Positions 33,551 through 43,928 are shown, counted from the stretch's first letter. The stretch is DNA of 45,134 bases from an uncultured SAR86 cluster bacterium (GCA_902511425.1 CABXFE010000005.1:1-45134); one strand, 5' to 3'. Notes: generated from the letters alone by a model not told the origin. Program-made: numbers and translations.

Positions 33551-35737
33551 ATGAATTTTAAAACTACATACTTTAATAAATTAATTGTCATCATTTTGTT
33601 TGGCGTTTCGCTGAATACTTTGAGTGAGAACATTTCTCTTGACGGGGTTATCTCAGATGATGAATGGAAAGAGGCATCTATATTTGACTTAGAGTATGAG
33701 GTCATGCCCTCTCGAAATACACCTGCAGGTTTAAAAACTACAGCTTATGTAAAGTTTGATGAAAAATATCTATATATAGCTATAAAAGCATATGGTGACC
33801 CCAAGAAAATAAGAGCGACTTTAAAAAATAGAGATCAAACATGGAATGAAGACTATGTTGCTTTGATGGCTGATCCATTTAGGGATGGTAGATACGGTGT
33901 TCTTATTGGGGTTAACGCATTAGGGGTACAGCTGGATGAAAAACATATAAGTAGTGCTGGCCCAGATGACTCCTGGGATATTCTTTTTCAATCTGCCACT
34001 GCATTTCAAGATGATGGTTACTCAGCTGAATTGATTATCCCCTTCGCCGAACTTCAGCTACCAGATACTGAAGTGCAAAAATGGAAAATGGGCTTCATAA
34101 GAAAATCATATGAAGCTGGAATTCAAACTGTTTTTGCTTCATTCAAAAATCTTCCGGCTGAACAATGTTATGCATGTCAGGCCGATGAAGAAATTCTTTT
34201 AGGCTCACCAGAAAAAATTTATAGAAATTATTTATATCCTTACATATTTTTAAATCAAAATGGTGACAGGCCTGTTAAAGATTTTAAATTGCAGAACCCT
34301 GACTACGAAATTGGTATTACTGGGCTATATGACCTATCAAAGTCTTCGTCTATTGAATACACTATCAACCCAGACTTCTCTCAGGTTGAGTCTGATGTTC
34401 CAATGATCATGGCTAATCAAACTTTTGCCATGTCCTACCCTGAAAAAAGAACTTTTTTTCTTGAAGGATCTGAGCTGCTTAAATCAGATACGCAAACTGT
34501 TTACACTCGATCCATTACCAATCCTCTAGGAGCAATTAAATACATCAATCAGGGCGAAAAAAATACGGTATATTTGTTGCAAGCTACAGACACCGATTCA
34601 CCCTATTTAGCAGCTGGGCAATATAGATCTTATAAAGGTAATGCTGGTAAAAGTAAGGTAACGATAGGAAGGTTAAAAAGAAATTTAGGCAATAAATCAC
34701 ATGTTGGGTTAATCGCAACAAATAGAGATTATCAAGTGGGTGGATCTGGTTCAGTGGTTGAATTCGATAGTTTAATTAACTTTATGGATGATTATATTTT
34801 AGACCTAAATTACGCAAGAAGTGATACTCAAGAAAGCAATATTAATTTCATTGAAACTGATGATACTTTTGCAGGCAGAACTTATGCAATGGATGGAGAA
34901 TCTTTCTCTGGAACAGCTAAAAATATTCGTCTTAGAAGAGCTGTTAATGGTTCTTATGCAGGAATTAGATTTAAAGATGTGTCCCCAACTTACAGAGCGC
35001 ACGTTGGTTTTGTTGGGAGAAACGACTATAAAAGCAGAAATTATTGGTATGGAAGAACCTATAGGTCTCAAGGTACATTAAGAAAAATAACTTTTCATTG
35101 GAATAATAGAAATAGGTTAAATTTTAGAAATGAGAAAACTCAAGAATTCTATCAGTTCAAAATTGAGCTTGAAACAAACTTTAATTTTACTGGAGCAATT
35201 GAATGGCAGTATGAACCAAGTGAAAAATTTAATGGCATTCAGTATGGTGAGCAAAGAGATGTTGAAATAAGGGGTCAATATCATCCCTCGGAAAGTTTTT
35301 TTACTAGTTTTGAGATAGAAAAAGGTGAATCAATTGCTTACAGAATTGATAACCCAGTAATTGGTGATTCAACTGAATACAATCTCTACAACGTCTTTAG
35401 ATTCTCAGATAACTTTAAGATTGCACTTGGTCATAGATTCTCAGAATTAAAAAACAAAGTTACTGGTGAGAATTTCTATGCAGGCGAGATAAATAGATTT
35501 GAGTTGGATTATCAAATTGATAGTGCTTTATCGACCAGGACTATCATTGAAAAAAATGATTTCAGTGACGACTACTTTCTTGAGGCTCTAATTCAATGGA
35601 AACCAAACCCATATACAATATTTTATGCAGGTGGAACTCAATTCTACAAAGAGCCAAATCCTTTTAGTGATAATATCAGACTTGAAACTTCACAGATTTA
35701 TGCAAAATTTCAATACTTTTATAACCCAAATAATTAA
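33551..35737 (+). CDS. Exported DUF5916 protein with CBM9-like domain
   Basis: A 728-residue protein: a signal peptide (LIVIILFGVSLNTLSE), then a CBM9-like beta domain (about 28-215, ISLDGVISDDEWKEAS, TTAYVKFDEKYLYIAIKAY, NEDYVALMADPF), followed by a long beta-rich region (230-728) with alternating aromatic strands typical of an outer-membrane barrel, ending in FQYFYNPNN. DUF5916 proteins are frequent in marine glycan-degrading bacteria. It is convergent with the family 3 glucosidase gene, at 6 bases, and may belong to the same carbohydrate locus. The exact role is unknown. Confidence 0.8.
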   Translation: MNFKTTYFNKLIVIILFGVSLNTLSENISLDGVISDDEWKEASIFDLEYEVMPSRNTPAGLKTTAYVKFDEKYLYIAIKAYGDPKKIRATLKNRDQTWNEDYVALMADPFRDGRYGVLIGVNALGVQLDEKHISSAGPDDSWDILFQSATAFQDDGYSAELIIPFAELQLPDTEVQKWKMGFIRKSYEAGIQTVFASFKNLPAEQCYACQADEEILLGSPEKIYRNYLYPYIFLNQNGDRPVKDFKLQNPDYEIGITGLYDLSKSSSIEYTINPDFSQVESDVPMIMANQTFAMSYPEKRTFFLEGSELLKSDTQTVYTRSITNPLGAIKYINQGEKNTVYLLQATDTDSPYLAAGQYRSYKGNAGKSKVTIGRLKRNLGNKSHVGLIATNRDYQVGGSGSVVEFDSLINFMDDYILDLNYARSDTQESNINFIETDDTFAGRTYAMDGESFSGTAKNIRLRRAVNGSYAGIRFKDVSPTYRAHVGFVGRNDYKSRNYWYGRTYRSQGTLRKITFHWNNRNRLNFRNEKTQEFYQFKIELETNFNFTGAIEWQYEPSEKFNGIQYGEQRDVEIRGQYHPSESFFTSFEIEKGESIAYRIDNPVIGDSTEYNLYNVFRFSDNFKIALGHRFSELKNKVTGENFYAGEINRFELDYQIDSALSTRTIIEKNDFSDDYFLEALIQWKPNPYTIFYAGGTQFYKEPNPFSDNIRLETSQIYAKFQYFYNPNN

Positions 35738-35743
35738 GCTTAT

Positions 35744-38176
35744 TTAGCATCCAACTTCCCTTCCAGTCAATTTTCCATCTTTGATGATAATAGAGTTAAG
35801 ATCAAAATTAATGCTCTCTTCACTAAGAAATAATCCTCTAACCTGAATTTTACTTTTATTTAAGCCATCATCCTCCAAGCATGAGACTGGGATATTGATT
35901 GTTGACCACTCATTCATAGAATCCGTTGGGAGCTGAATGGATCCTCTGCAGTCATTTCCGCAACCCACGCTGAAATATAAAGCTGGATTAGTCAATGTAT
36001 TTACCCTCATTACAATTTCATAAAAAGGTGACTTCATGCCAACAAGATTTACTGGAGATTCTGTTGAAATACCAAAAGCCTGAAGAGATTTACTATCTTT
36101 AAAGATGATATTTTTTGCATCATCTTGCCTTTGATAATCAAACCTAGTTATTTTAATGTTTCCATTAATGCTTTGAAAATCGTCATCATTTACAAATTCA
36201 GGGCCAGTATCAGTAACCACAAATTCCTTTCCTGGAATAGAAGCAGCCCCTAAAAATACGTTGACTAGGTCTAGTTTAGATAATGCCACATTCGTTTGAA
36301 TTCGATCGATCTGAATATCGGATTGATATGTCAGACCATACCCATATGGAAATAATGGATCGTAAACGCTATCAGTAAAATTAAGGACAGCTTGATCTTT
36401 TGATTTGGGCCATGAGTATGATAATTTTCCAGTAAAATCATAATTCATCTTTTGATCTTTGGTGAAAATTACATCCCCTATCCCCTCTACTGCTGTGCCT
36501 GGAAGCCACGCAGCAATGAATGCATCTGAGGCATTTATTTGTCTATTCACAACTAAAGGTCTTCCAGATAAAAAGATGCTGATTGTAGGAATGCCTTTGG
36601 CATGGGTAGCCTCCAATATTGGCAAAAACTTTGGGTCGGTTGGAACAAATGAAACATCTTTTAAGTCACCAAGCATTTCAGCATAGGGTTCTTCACCAAA
36701 TACGCCTATAACAACATCTGGTTTTTTTATAAATTTTCCATTTCTAGAATATTCCACTGTGCCTCCTGAAGAGCTAACAAGCTTGCTCAGGGCTTCGAAT
36801 ATTGAATTAACATTTATAAAATCATCATTTGAATTTTCTCTTCCCTGCCAAGTAATAGTCCAGCCACCAGTTTGAGAAGAAATTTTATTTGCTGCATCAC
36901 CGATAATTCCAATATGTTGTTTAGGGTTTAATGGAAGAAGATTATTATTGTTCTTCAACAACACCAGTGACTCTCTAACTGCCTGACGAGCTAGAGCAAT
37001 ATGATCCGGATGACCCAAATAGTTTCCTTTAAACTCATGAGGGATTCTTCCATTAAATAATCCCAGCCTAGACTTAACTTTCAAAATGTTTCTAACAGCT
37101 TCATTGAGTCTAGCCTCAGAAATTTCACCTGATTTTACTTGCCTGATAGTATTTCTTAACAAATCTTTCCAATTTTCAGGAACCATAAACATATCTACGC
37201 CAGCGTTGAAGGACTGAGCACATTTTGCATTTGAGCAGTTTTCAACCTGTCCATGACCATTCCAGTCACCTACAACAAACCCATCAAACTGCATCTCCGT
37301 TTTTAAAATATCAGTTAACAATTCTTTATAACCATGAAGCTTCTTACCGTTCCAAGAATTAAAGCTAGCCATAACAGTTTGAGCGCAAGCATCCAAAGCA
37401 TCAAAATAAGGATAGCCATGAATCTCCCTTAAACCAATTTCTGAAATTCTTGTATTACCCTGATCAATTCCTTCAAAAGTGCCGCCGTCACCCATAAAAT
37501 GTTTGGCGGTAGCAATTACATGATTATTATCAAGCAAGGTATCCCCTTCACCTTGCAAGCCAAGCACGAATGCCTTACCAAGCTTTGATACCAGGATTGG
37601 GTCCTCTGAAAAGCCCTCATATGTCCTTCCCCAGCGATCATCTTGGGGGACTGCAACTGTTGGGGCAAATGTCCAGGCCACACCTGTAGACAATACCTCA
37701 AGAGCTATTGCCTCACCAATGTTCCTCATTAAATCAGTGTTGCCTGTGGCTCCGAGCCCAATATTATGAGGAAACAATGTTGCCCCAATAACATTATTAT
37801 GGCCATGAACGGCATCAGTGCCCCATAAAACTGGCACTTTAATACCTTTATAGGTAGGAGAAGCATCATAAAATTCCCTGCTTAGATTTTTCCAGTCCTC
37901 AACCGAGCTGTATTTATCTCCATTGGGAGCTGTATTTCCTCCATTTAACACAGAACCAATTTTAAATTTCTTCACATCAGCTGGAGAAATAAAGTCCAAA
38001 TCACCCTGTATTACTTGCCCAACCTTTTCCTCAATTGTCATTCCATCTATTAATTGCTCAATAAGATCTGAGTTATCAAAGTTTTTATACTCGCAAGTAT
38101 TTGTTCTTGCCCAATCAACCTGACCAAAAATATTTGGTGCTTGAAATAAAAAAATGATTAACAATAAGTTTTTCAT
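35744..38176 (-). CDS. Family 3 glycoside hydrolase, exo-beta-glucosidase (ExoP-like), exported
   Basis: An 810-residue GH3 enzyme. Signal peptide (MKNLLLIIFLFQAPNIFGQ), (beta/alpha)8 domain with GTDAVHG, the KHFMGDG motif (Lys225-His226) and the nucleophile region FDGFVVGDWNGHGQ (Asp304). Then comes the GH3 C domain (about 400-640, RESLVLLKNNNNLLPL) and a C-terminal galactose-binding-like domain (650-810). It should release glucose from beta-1,3/1,4-glucans in the periplasm. It follows glucokinase by 118 bases in the same direction, with no gene or clear terminator between. Confidence 0.92.
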   Translation of the reverse strand: MKNLLLIIFLFQAPNIFGQVDWARTNTCEYKNFDNSDLIEQLIDGMTIEEKVGQVIQGDLDFISPADVKKFKIGSVLNGGNTAPNGDKYSSVEDWKNLSREFYDASPTYKGIKVPVLWGTDAVHGHNNVIGATLFPHNIGLGATGNTDLMRNIGEAIALEVLSTGVAWTFAPTVAVPQDDRWGRTYEGFSEDPILVSKLGKAFVLGLQGEGDTLLDNNHVIATAKHFMGDGGTFEGIDQGNTRISEIGLREIHGYPYFDALDACAQTVMASFNSWNGKKLHGYKELLTDILKTEMQFDGFVVGDWNGHGQVENCSNAKCAQSFNAGVDMFMVPENWKDLLRNTIRQVKSGEISEARLNEAVRNILKVKSRLGLFNGRIPHEFKGNYLGHPDHIALARQAVRESLVLLKNNNNLLPLNPKQHIGIIGDAANKISSQTGGWTITWQGRENSNDDFINVNSIFEALSKLVSSSGGTVEYSRNGKFIKKPDVVIGVFGEEPYAEMLGDLKDVSFVPTDPKFLPILEATHAKGIPTISIFLSGRPLVVNRQINASDAFIAAWLPGTAVEGIGDVIFTKDQKMNYDFTGKLSYSWPKSKDQAVLNFTDSVYDPLFPYGYGLTYQSDIQIDRIQTNVALSKLDLVNVFLGAASIPGKEFVVTDTGPEFVNDDDFQSINGNIKITRFDYQRQDDAKNIIFKDSKSLQAFGISTESPVNLVGMKSPFYEIVMRVNTLTNPALYFSVGCGNDCRGSIQLPTDSMNEWSTINIPVSCLEDDGLNKSKIQVRGLFLSEESINFDLNSIIIKDGKLTGREVGC

Positions 38177-38294
38177 GCTCTCTCCGTTCTTAAAAATCTA
38201 AATCTGAAAATTCAACCTTGACCTTGTGCTGGGTTAAAAGAAAATGCAAAGCCAATTGATTCTGTTAAATTATTTAAAATAAAATCTTCCAAAG

Positions 38295-39245
38295 TTAATT
38301 GCGATTTTGACTAATTTTATTAATAAAATTTAAACTACCATGCAAACAAGTCATCTCTTGATTAATTAATGCAAGAGGAATTTGATTAAGCACATCTGCA
38401 TGCATAGATTTTCTGTTAACTAAAAAATTCTCTAAAAATAAATCTATATCAATAAATTCATTCAAGGAGCGCATTAAACCTCCAGCAAGATAAATACCTT
38501 TTCCTGGCAAATATGCCAAAGCAAACTCAGATAGGATTTGAGCTAGTGCTTTAAGAAAAATATCAATACTCTTTTGAGAGAATTTATCAGTATGGTAGCT
38601 GGCTACAATCTCTTCTGGAGATTTATCAATATTAGCAAATTCAGAATAAATTTTAGCCAATCCGCCTCCTGAGATTAAATCTTCAATGACATTGAAGTCA
38701 TGTTGATTGGAAAGATCAAGCTCTGACAATAGATCTTGAATGGCAAATGAGCTATTTCCAATTTCTGTGGGAAGCACAATATTTTCTTGAATGACTTGAG
38801 CAGCTCCCAGTCCAGTTCCCGGGCCTAAAATTAATGCTGTTTCATTGAAATCATTGCCTTGATTAATAAAGCTCATCTCCTCTTTCTTGAAAAGAGATAA
38901 ACCATGTCCTATTGACTCCCAATCATTAAGGACATGACAGGAATCAACTGAGAACTTATCAAGAATATTGACTGCATCTATCTTAAAGTCCCTATTTGTC
39001 ATCTCTATAGAGTTATGAAGTTTAGGACCAGCAATAGAGAATACGAGGTGTCTAATTGACGCATCTTCATCTAAGAATTCTTGCAACATTTCATCAAACG
39101 AACCTAAGCAATCTAGATTATTTTTACTTGCATTAATAAGTTCGCTTGAACCGATGTCAGCAGATGCCGTTCTAATATTGGTGCCACCAATATCCACTAA
39201 CAACACTCTGCTATTAAAAAAAGCTACCTTAGGATCAATTACCAT
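38295..39245 (-). CDS. glk: Glucokinase (Glk family)
   Basis: A sugar kinase of the bacterial Glk family: LLVDIGGTNIRTASADIG (phosphate 1), SIAGPKLHNSIEMTNRDFKID, CHVLNDWESIGHGL (catalytic Asp) and LGPGTGLGAAQVI (adenosine/phosphate 2). The frame extends to 39278, but the ATG at 39245 gives 316 residues and a 7-base overlap ATGGTAA with the symporter stop, a likely coupled start. It phosphorylates glucose imported by the symporter or released by the GH3 enzyme. Confidence 0.92.
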   Translation of the reverse strand: MVIDPKVAFFNSRVLLVDIGGTNIRTASADIGSSELINASKNNLDCLGSFDEMLQEFLDEDASIRHLVFSIAGPKLHNSIEMTNRDFKIDAVNILDKFSVDSCHVLNDWESIGHGLSLFKKEEMSFINQGNDFNETALILGPGTGLGAAQVIQENIVLPTEIGNSSFAIQDLLSELDLSNQHDFNVIEDLISGGGLAKIYSEFANIDKSPEEIVASYHTDKFSQKSIDIFLKALAQILSEFALAYLPGKGIYLAGGLMRSLNEFIDIDLFLENFLVNRKSMHADVLNQIPLALINQEMTCLHGSLNFINKISQNRN

Positions 39246-40804
39246 AGAAGAAGATAAGTTAGAGTTAAAATGATACAAATAATCACAGCACTTAAATTAA
39301 ATGAACTCTCGGTTTTAAAATTAATGCCTGATATATCGATTGCTTTTTCTTGATCATCATATCCCTGTAAAAGAGAAGTCAAGTAACATGCAAAACCTGA
39401 AATTAAAAATACAATTCCCATCCTATGAATGAAAGGATATTCAGGAAAAACAAGAAAGATAAATAGAGATAAAACCAAAGACATGATTGCTGCAACTAGA
39501 ACGCTCAAAGTGGTAGCTTTTTTCCAAAATAATGCAACCAGAAAAATAACCAAAATTCCCGGAGTAAAAAATCCAGTAAAGTTTTGAATATATTGAAATG
39601 CAGATTCCATTTTACCAAGTAATGGTTGTGCACAAAGGACTGCAATGAATAATGAAATCCAAGCCATATTCCTGCCAACATTAACCAACTTCTGCTCTGA
39701 AGGTTTGGATTTAACAAAACTCCTGTAGATATCCATGGTAAAAATAGTGCTGACACTATTCGTCATGGATGCCAATGAAGATACTATTGCCGCAACTAAT
39801 GCTGCAAAAGTTAAGCCCAGTAAACCATTAGGCAATAAGGACATCATCATGGGGTAAGCTTGATCCGATTTTTCTAGCGTTGGATAAATAACAGCAGCGC
39901 AAATTCCTGGAAGCACAACAACGAATGGCATTAATAGCTTTAAGTATGCGGCAAACATAACGCCTTTTTGCGCCTCAGGCAGTGATTTGGCTCCTAAAGC
40001 TCTTTGAGTTATGTATTGATTAAATCCCCAATATGCAAAATGAGCTATCCATAAGCCACCTATCAACACCCAGACTCCAGGCAGATCCTTATATGCAGGA
40101 TGATCGGCGGACAAAATCATATCAAACTTTTGAGGAAGCAATTGATAAACTTGACTTAAACCATTAACCACACCAGTTCCATCAGATATTTGGTTTAATG
40201 CAATGTATGAAACAGACAATCCGCCAAAGATCAACAATACAACTTGAATAATATCTGTCATAGCAACAGCTCTAAGTCCTCCCCAAAGCGAGTATGCTAA
40301 AGAAAGAAGAGCTAAAAGCACTAAGCCATAAAATAAATCTAAGCCGGTTAATGAGTTAATTGCCAAGGAACCGAGCCATAATACGCTTGTTAGATTAATA
40401 AATATGTAGACTGCTAACCAAAAGAACGAAAGCACAAGACTAACTCTCCTATCAAACCTTTGCTCAAGAAACTGAGGCATTGTGTAAATTTGTTTCTCTA
40501 GAAATAGCGGTAAAAAATATTTTGCCATTACAATCAAGGCGATAGCAGCCGTTAGCTCATAAGTTGCTATTGCCATACCAACAACAAACCCTTGGCCAGA
40601 CATGCCAATAATTTGTTCTGCAGATATATTTGCAGCTATTAGTGATGCGCCTATAGCCCACCACGGCAATGATCTACCTGCTAAAAAATACTCTTCGGCT
40701 GTTTTCTCGACCCCTTGCTGTGATCTTGAGACATATTGAGCTAGAATGATTATTCCAACACAGTAAAAACCGACAATAAAAATGTCTAAATTACTAAATA
40801 ACAT
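39239..40804 (-). CDS. Sodium/solute symporter (SSS family), probable sugar transporter
   Basis: A 521-residue protein with about 14 helices and SSS features: AEEYFLAGRSLPWWAIGASLIAANISAEQIIGMSG (about 37-71), GGLRAVAMTDIIQ (173-185), QRALGAKSLPEAQKG, and ATSSLASMTNS-like AAIVSSLASMTNSVSTIFTMDIY. The WGFNQY and GGLRAV stretches fit the SGLT-like branch. It is first in a unit with glucokinase and GH3, so glucose or a glucoside with sodium is the probable substrate. It is divergent from lacI, with an operator-like site in between. Confidence 0.9.
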   Translation of the reverse strand: MLFSNLDIFIVGFYCVGIIILAQYVSRSQQGVEKTAEEYFLAGRSLPWWAIGASLIAANISAEQIIGMSGQGFVVGMAIATYELTAAIALIVMAKYFLPLFLEKQIYTMPQFLEQRFDRRVSLVLSFFWLAVYIFINLTSVLWLGSLAINSLTGLDLFYGLVLLALLSLAYSLWGGLRAVAMTDIIQVVLLIFGGLSVSYIALNQISDGTGVVNGLSQVYQLLPQKFDMILSADHPAYKDLPGVWVLIGGLWIAHFAYWGFNQYITQRALGAKSLPEAQKGVMFAAYLKLLMPFVVVLPGICAAVIYPTLEKSDQAYPMMMSLLPNGLLGLTFAALVAAIVSSLASMTNSVSTIFTMDIYRSFVKSKPSEQKLVNVGRNMAWISLFIAVLCAQPLLGKMESAFQYIQNFTGFFTPGILVIFLVALFWKKATTLSVLVAAIMSLVLSLFIFLVFPEYPFIHRMGIVFLISGFACYLTSLLQGYDDQEKAIDISGINFKTESSFNLSAVIICIILTLTYLLLW

Positions 40805-40819
40805 TGATTAATCACCCCA

Positions 40820-40835
40820 TTGATATCGTTGTCAA
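40820..40835. promoter_or_regulatory. Candidate LacI-family operator
   Basis: TTGATATCGTTGTCAA is an imperfect palindrome (12 of 16 positions) with a central CG. Its right half, CGTTGTCAA, is identical to the half-site of known LacI-family sugar operators of the TTGACAACGTTGTCAA type. It lies 16 bases upstream of the symporter start and 51 bases upstream of lacI, so it could control both. Confidence 0.6.
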
Positions 40836-40885
40836 AATACATTATCGTTAAAATATTGAAATAAGGCAATAAAATTTAAAAAGCT

Positions 40886-41893
40886 ATGGCGGTTACCATT
40901 AAAGATGTTTCGAAAGATGCAAAAGTATCTATTAAAACTGTTTCAAGAGTTATAAATAATGAAGCTAACGTTGCCGAAGAAACAAAAAAAAGGGTTCTAT
41001 TATCTGTAAATAAACTTGGGTTTAGGCCCAATAAAAGCGCTCAAAGCTTAAGATCAAAAAGATCCTTCATAATTGCATTGCTTTATGACAATCCAAATAA
41101 ATCATATCTAGCAGACATTCAAAGTGGAATATTTAAAGCTTGTAAATCAACTGGGTATAACCTAGTTGTTCAAGAGTGTGACTACAAATCACCTGAATTG
41201 AACGCTACTATTCTTGAGTTTGTTGAAGATTTGAAAATTGATGGTTTGATTCTTACGCCTCCCCTAAGTGATATGGATGACTTTCTTGAAGATTTAGATA
41301 AACATCAAATCGAGCATGCTGTTATAGCACCAAGTACAAAGAAAACTGAGTCTTTATATGTCTCTTCAAATGACTATGAGGCTGCTTATAAATTAACCTT
41401 AGAAATTATAAAACATGGACATAACGAAATTGGCTTTATCAAGGGGCATCCAAAACATTCAGCTTCCAATCTAAGATTTAATGGATTTATTGATGCAATT
41501 AAAATTCATGGTTTTGATGTTAATGATGCTTGGATTAAACAAGGAAATTTTAGCTTCAAGTCAGGATTTGATGCGGGGGTAGAAATCTTTGAATCTGATC
41601 GCATTCCAACAGCAATCTTTGCAAGCAACGATTCAATGGCAGCCGGTATTATGAAGTCTGCGCATATGAAGGGTTTAAAGATTCCCGATGACATATCACT
41701 TGCGGGATTCGATGATTCGCCTATTGCTGATGAAATTTGGCCAGCACTCACTACAGTCAAACAACCAGTTGAAAAAATGGCTAATCATGCTGCTAAAATT
41801 TTGATGGCAAAATTTAATGGATTAGAAGAAACCAATCAATCTAAAGAATTTAAATCTGAGCTAATTATTCGCGAGTCGCTAAGAACCCTGTAA
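40886..41893 (+). CDS. LacI-family transcriptional regulator
   Basis: A 335-residue regulator with an N-terminal LacI helix-turn-helix (VTIKDVSKDAKVSIKTVSRVIN, then KRVLLSVNKLGFRPNKSAQSLRS with the hinge) and a periplasmic-binding-like sensor domain (from about 60), including IGFIKGHP, PTAIFASNDSMAAGIMK and DDISLAGFDDSPIADEIWPALTTV. It is divergent from the symporter-glk-GH3 unit, which it probably represses in the absence of a glucose-derived signal. The 3' end overlaps marC by 15 bases. Confidence 0.92.
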   Translation: MAVTIKDVSKDAKVSIKTVSRVINNEANVAEETKKRVLLSVNKLGFRPNKSAQSLRSKRSFIIALLYDNPNKSYLADIQSGIFKACKSTGYNLVVQECDYKSPELNATILEFVEDLKIDGLILTPPLSDMDDFLEDLDKHQIEHAVIAPSTKKTESLYVSSNDYEAAYKLTLEIIKHGHNEIGFIKGHPKHSASNLRFNGFIDAIKIHGFDVNDAWIKQGNFSFKSGFDAGVEIFESDRIPTAIFASNDSMAAGIMKSAHMKGLKIPDDISLAGFDDSPIADEIWPALTTVKQPVEKMANHAAKILMAKFNGLEETNQSKEFKSELIIRESLRTL

Positions 41894-42514
41894 TTTAAAC
41901 GATTCAATAATACCTGCAACCACAAACTCTATTGCAAGAGCTCCAAGTAATATTCCAAAGATTTTTTGCACCACAATAATAATTGTTGGGCCAACTTTCT
42001 TAGAAAGACTCGCTGAAAGCCACATCGCAAAAGCAACCAAAATGATGATGATTAAAATTGGAATGAAGTTAATTAATGCTTCTGTTGTATTGCTTGCATT
42101 GTTTTCAGCAATCAAAAGCGCTGTTGTCATTGCGCCTGGACCAGCAATCAAAGGTATTGCTAAGGGAAAAATTGCAAGAGATTGAATAGACTCATCATCC
42201 AGCGCTACTTCTGCTGTATTCTGTCGCCTAGTTTGCCTTTGCTCCAAAACCATCTGGAATGCAATTGCAACCAAGAACAACCCACCTATTATTTTAAATG
42301 AGCTCATTGAGATGCCCATGAGATCCAAAATTGCAGTTCCAAATATATAAAACAAAGATAGTACAAAAAAAGAAACTATAGTTGCTTGAATGTAGATTTT
42401 CTTAATATCATCTTTATTTAAGCCTTGAGTAAGACTTGCAAAAATAGGAACAAGTGCAATTGGATCAACTGCAACAAATAGTAAAATTGTATTTTCAAGT
42501 AACTGATCAAACAT
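41879..42514 (-). CDS. MarC family integral membrane protein
   Basis: A 211-residue protein with six helices and MarC/YhgN hallmarks: FVAVDPIALVPIFASLTQG (helix 1), FKIIGGLFLVAIAFQMV, LAIFPLAIPLIAGPGAMTTALLIA (helix 4) and an end KIFGILLGALAIEFVVAGI. MarC proteins are of unclear function and are no longer regarded as drug efflux pumps. It directly follows pyruvate kinase (1 base), so the two likely share a message. Confidence 0.9.
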   Translation of the reverse strand: MFDQLLENTILLFVAVDPIALVPIFASLTQGLNKDDIKKIYIQATIVSFFVLSLFYIFGTAILDLMGISMSSFKIIGGLFLVAIAFQMVLEQRQTRRQNTAEVALDDESIQSLAIFPLAIPLIAGPGAMTTALLIAENNASNTTEALINFIPILIIIILVAFAMWLSASLSKKVGPTIIIVVQKIFGILLGALAIEFVVAGIIESFKLQGS

Positions 42515-42515
42515 T

Positions 42516-43928
42516 TTAGGTAGCTATGATTTGAATTGAGTCAGTATGAGATGCAGAATACACCCCCGCTATTAATACGAATTTTAGAGATTTTTTAGAC
42601 TTCTTGCTAGACATTAAAATTGATTTAATCTTTAAGACTGTTTTTGTTTGATTGGTTATTGATTTAATAAAATGAGGTTTCATCCCACCGATTATGCTTA
42701 AGTGACAATAAGTTTCATGATTATTTGTAAATGCATAAACGGGCATTCGAAATGGTTTTGTATTTGAAACTACATTCGCTGTCTGGCCTGATCGAGTGAT
42801 AACAACTATTCCATCTGCATTTATCCTTTCCGCAAGATCGCGAGCCCCTTGAGCAATATTTTGCCAGTCTGAGTTATCTTGCAGAAATTTTTCATAACCT
42901 AGAGTTCTAAAATGTTCAGTTCTAATGGCTATTTTTTTAAGCATTTTGATGCATTGAACAGGATATTTACCAACGCTGGTTTCACCCGAAAGCATTACAG
43001 CATCAGCCCCCTCATAAATAGCATTTGCGACATCAGTAACTTCAGCTCTTGTCGGAGTTGCGTGATGAATCATAGACTCCAATAAATGTGTTGCAACAAT
43101 AGATCTTCTGCCCCATTTTGCAGTTGCATACATAATTCTTCTTTGGATATTAGGCAAATCAGCAAGGTCAGTTTCTATTCCTAAATCACCCCTTGCAACC
43201 ATAACGATATCTGCAGCTTGAGTAATTTCATGAATATTATCCAGACCCTCTTGGTTTTCAATCTTTGCAATAATTTTTATTGATGATTTTTTTCTTTTTA
43301 ATATGTTTCTGAGATTGGATATATCTTGAGCTGACCTTACAAAAGACAAAGCAATAAAACTAACATTGCTCTTAATTCCAAAATTAATATCCTTAAGATC
43401 TTTTTTAGTAATTGATGGTAGGTCGACTCTTACTCCTGGTAGATTAACATGGCGTTTGCTACCGAGAGTTCCGCCGTCAAGAACTTTGCATTTTAGGCTT
43501 TCGTTATCTTTTGCCAACACTTTAAAATTAAGTAGGCCATTATCTATACTTATTTTAGAGCCCTTATCTACGCTCCTAATAAGGCCTTTATAATTAATTT
43601 TAATGGATGAGGTTTCTACATCAATATCGTCCCTAATTGTGAGGTTAACTATGTCGCCAGTCTTAAGATCAATGTCAGACTGATTGATACCTGTTCTAAT
43701 TTCTGGTCCTTGGGTATCTAACAAGGTTCCTATGGGACCAAATAATTGCGACTGATCATTATTAACCGTTTTGATTGATTCAATTATTTTTAACGCATCA
43801 ATCTGTGATGCGTGCGACATATTAATTCTTGCTACATTCATGCCAGCAGCATGCAAGTCTTTTAATGACGAATAATCATTTGTACTTGGACCAATAGTTG
43901 CAATAATTTTTGTTTTAGTAACTCGCAT
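42516..43928 (-). CDS. pyk: Pyruvate kinase
   Basis: A 470-residue pyruvate kinase with KIIATIGPSTND at the N-terminus, NMSHASQIDA, the active-site lysine/metal region IIAKIENQEGLDNI and MVARGDLGIE, and the signature TPTRAEVTDVANAIYEGADAVMLSGETSVGKYP spanning about 285-320. The C-terminal allosteric domain is present (TRSGQTANVVSN). It makes ATP and pyruvate from PEP, the end of the glycolysis fed by the glucan locus nearby. A candidate RNA with terminator lies 72 bases upstream. Confidence 0.97.
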   Translation of the reverse strand: MRVTKTKIIATIGPSTNDYSSLKDLHAAGMNVARINMSHASQIDALKIIESIKTVNNDQSQLFGPIGTLLDTQGPEIRTGINQSDIDLKTGDIVNLTIRDDIDVETSSIKINYKGLIRSVDKGSKISIDNGLLNFKVLAKDNESLKCKVLDGGTLGSKRHVNLPGVRVDLPSITKKDLKDINFGIKSNVSFIALSFVRSAQDISNLRNILKRKKSSIKIIAKIENQEGLDNIHEITQAADIVMVARGDLGIETDLADLPNIQRRIMYATAKWGRRSIVATHLLESMIHHATPTRAEVTDVANAIYEGADAVMLSGETSVGKYPVQCIKMLKKIAIRTEHFRTLGYEKFLQDNSDWQNIAQGARDLAERINADGIVVITRSGQTANVVSNTKPFRMPVYAFTNNHETYCHLSIIGGMKPHFIKSITNQTKTVLKIKSILMSSKKSKKSLKFVLIAGVYSASHTDSIQIIAT

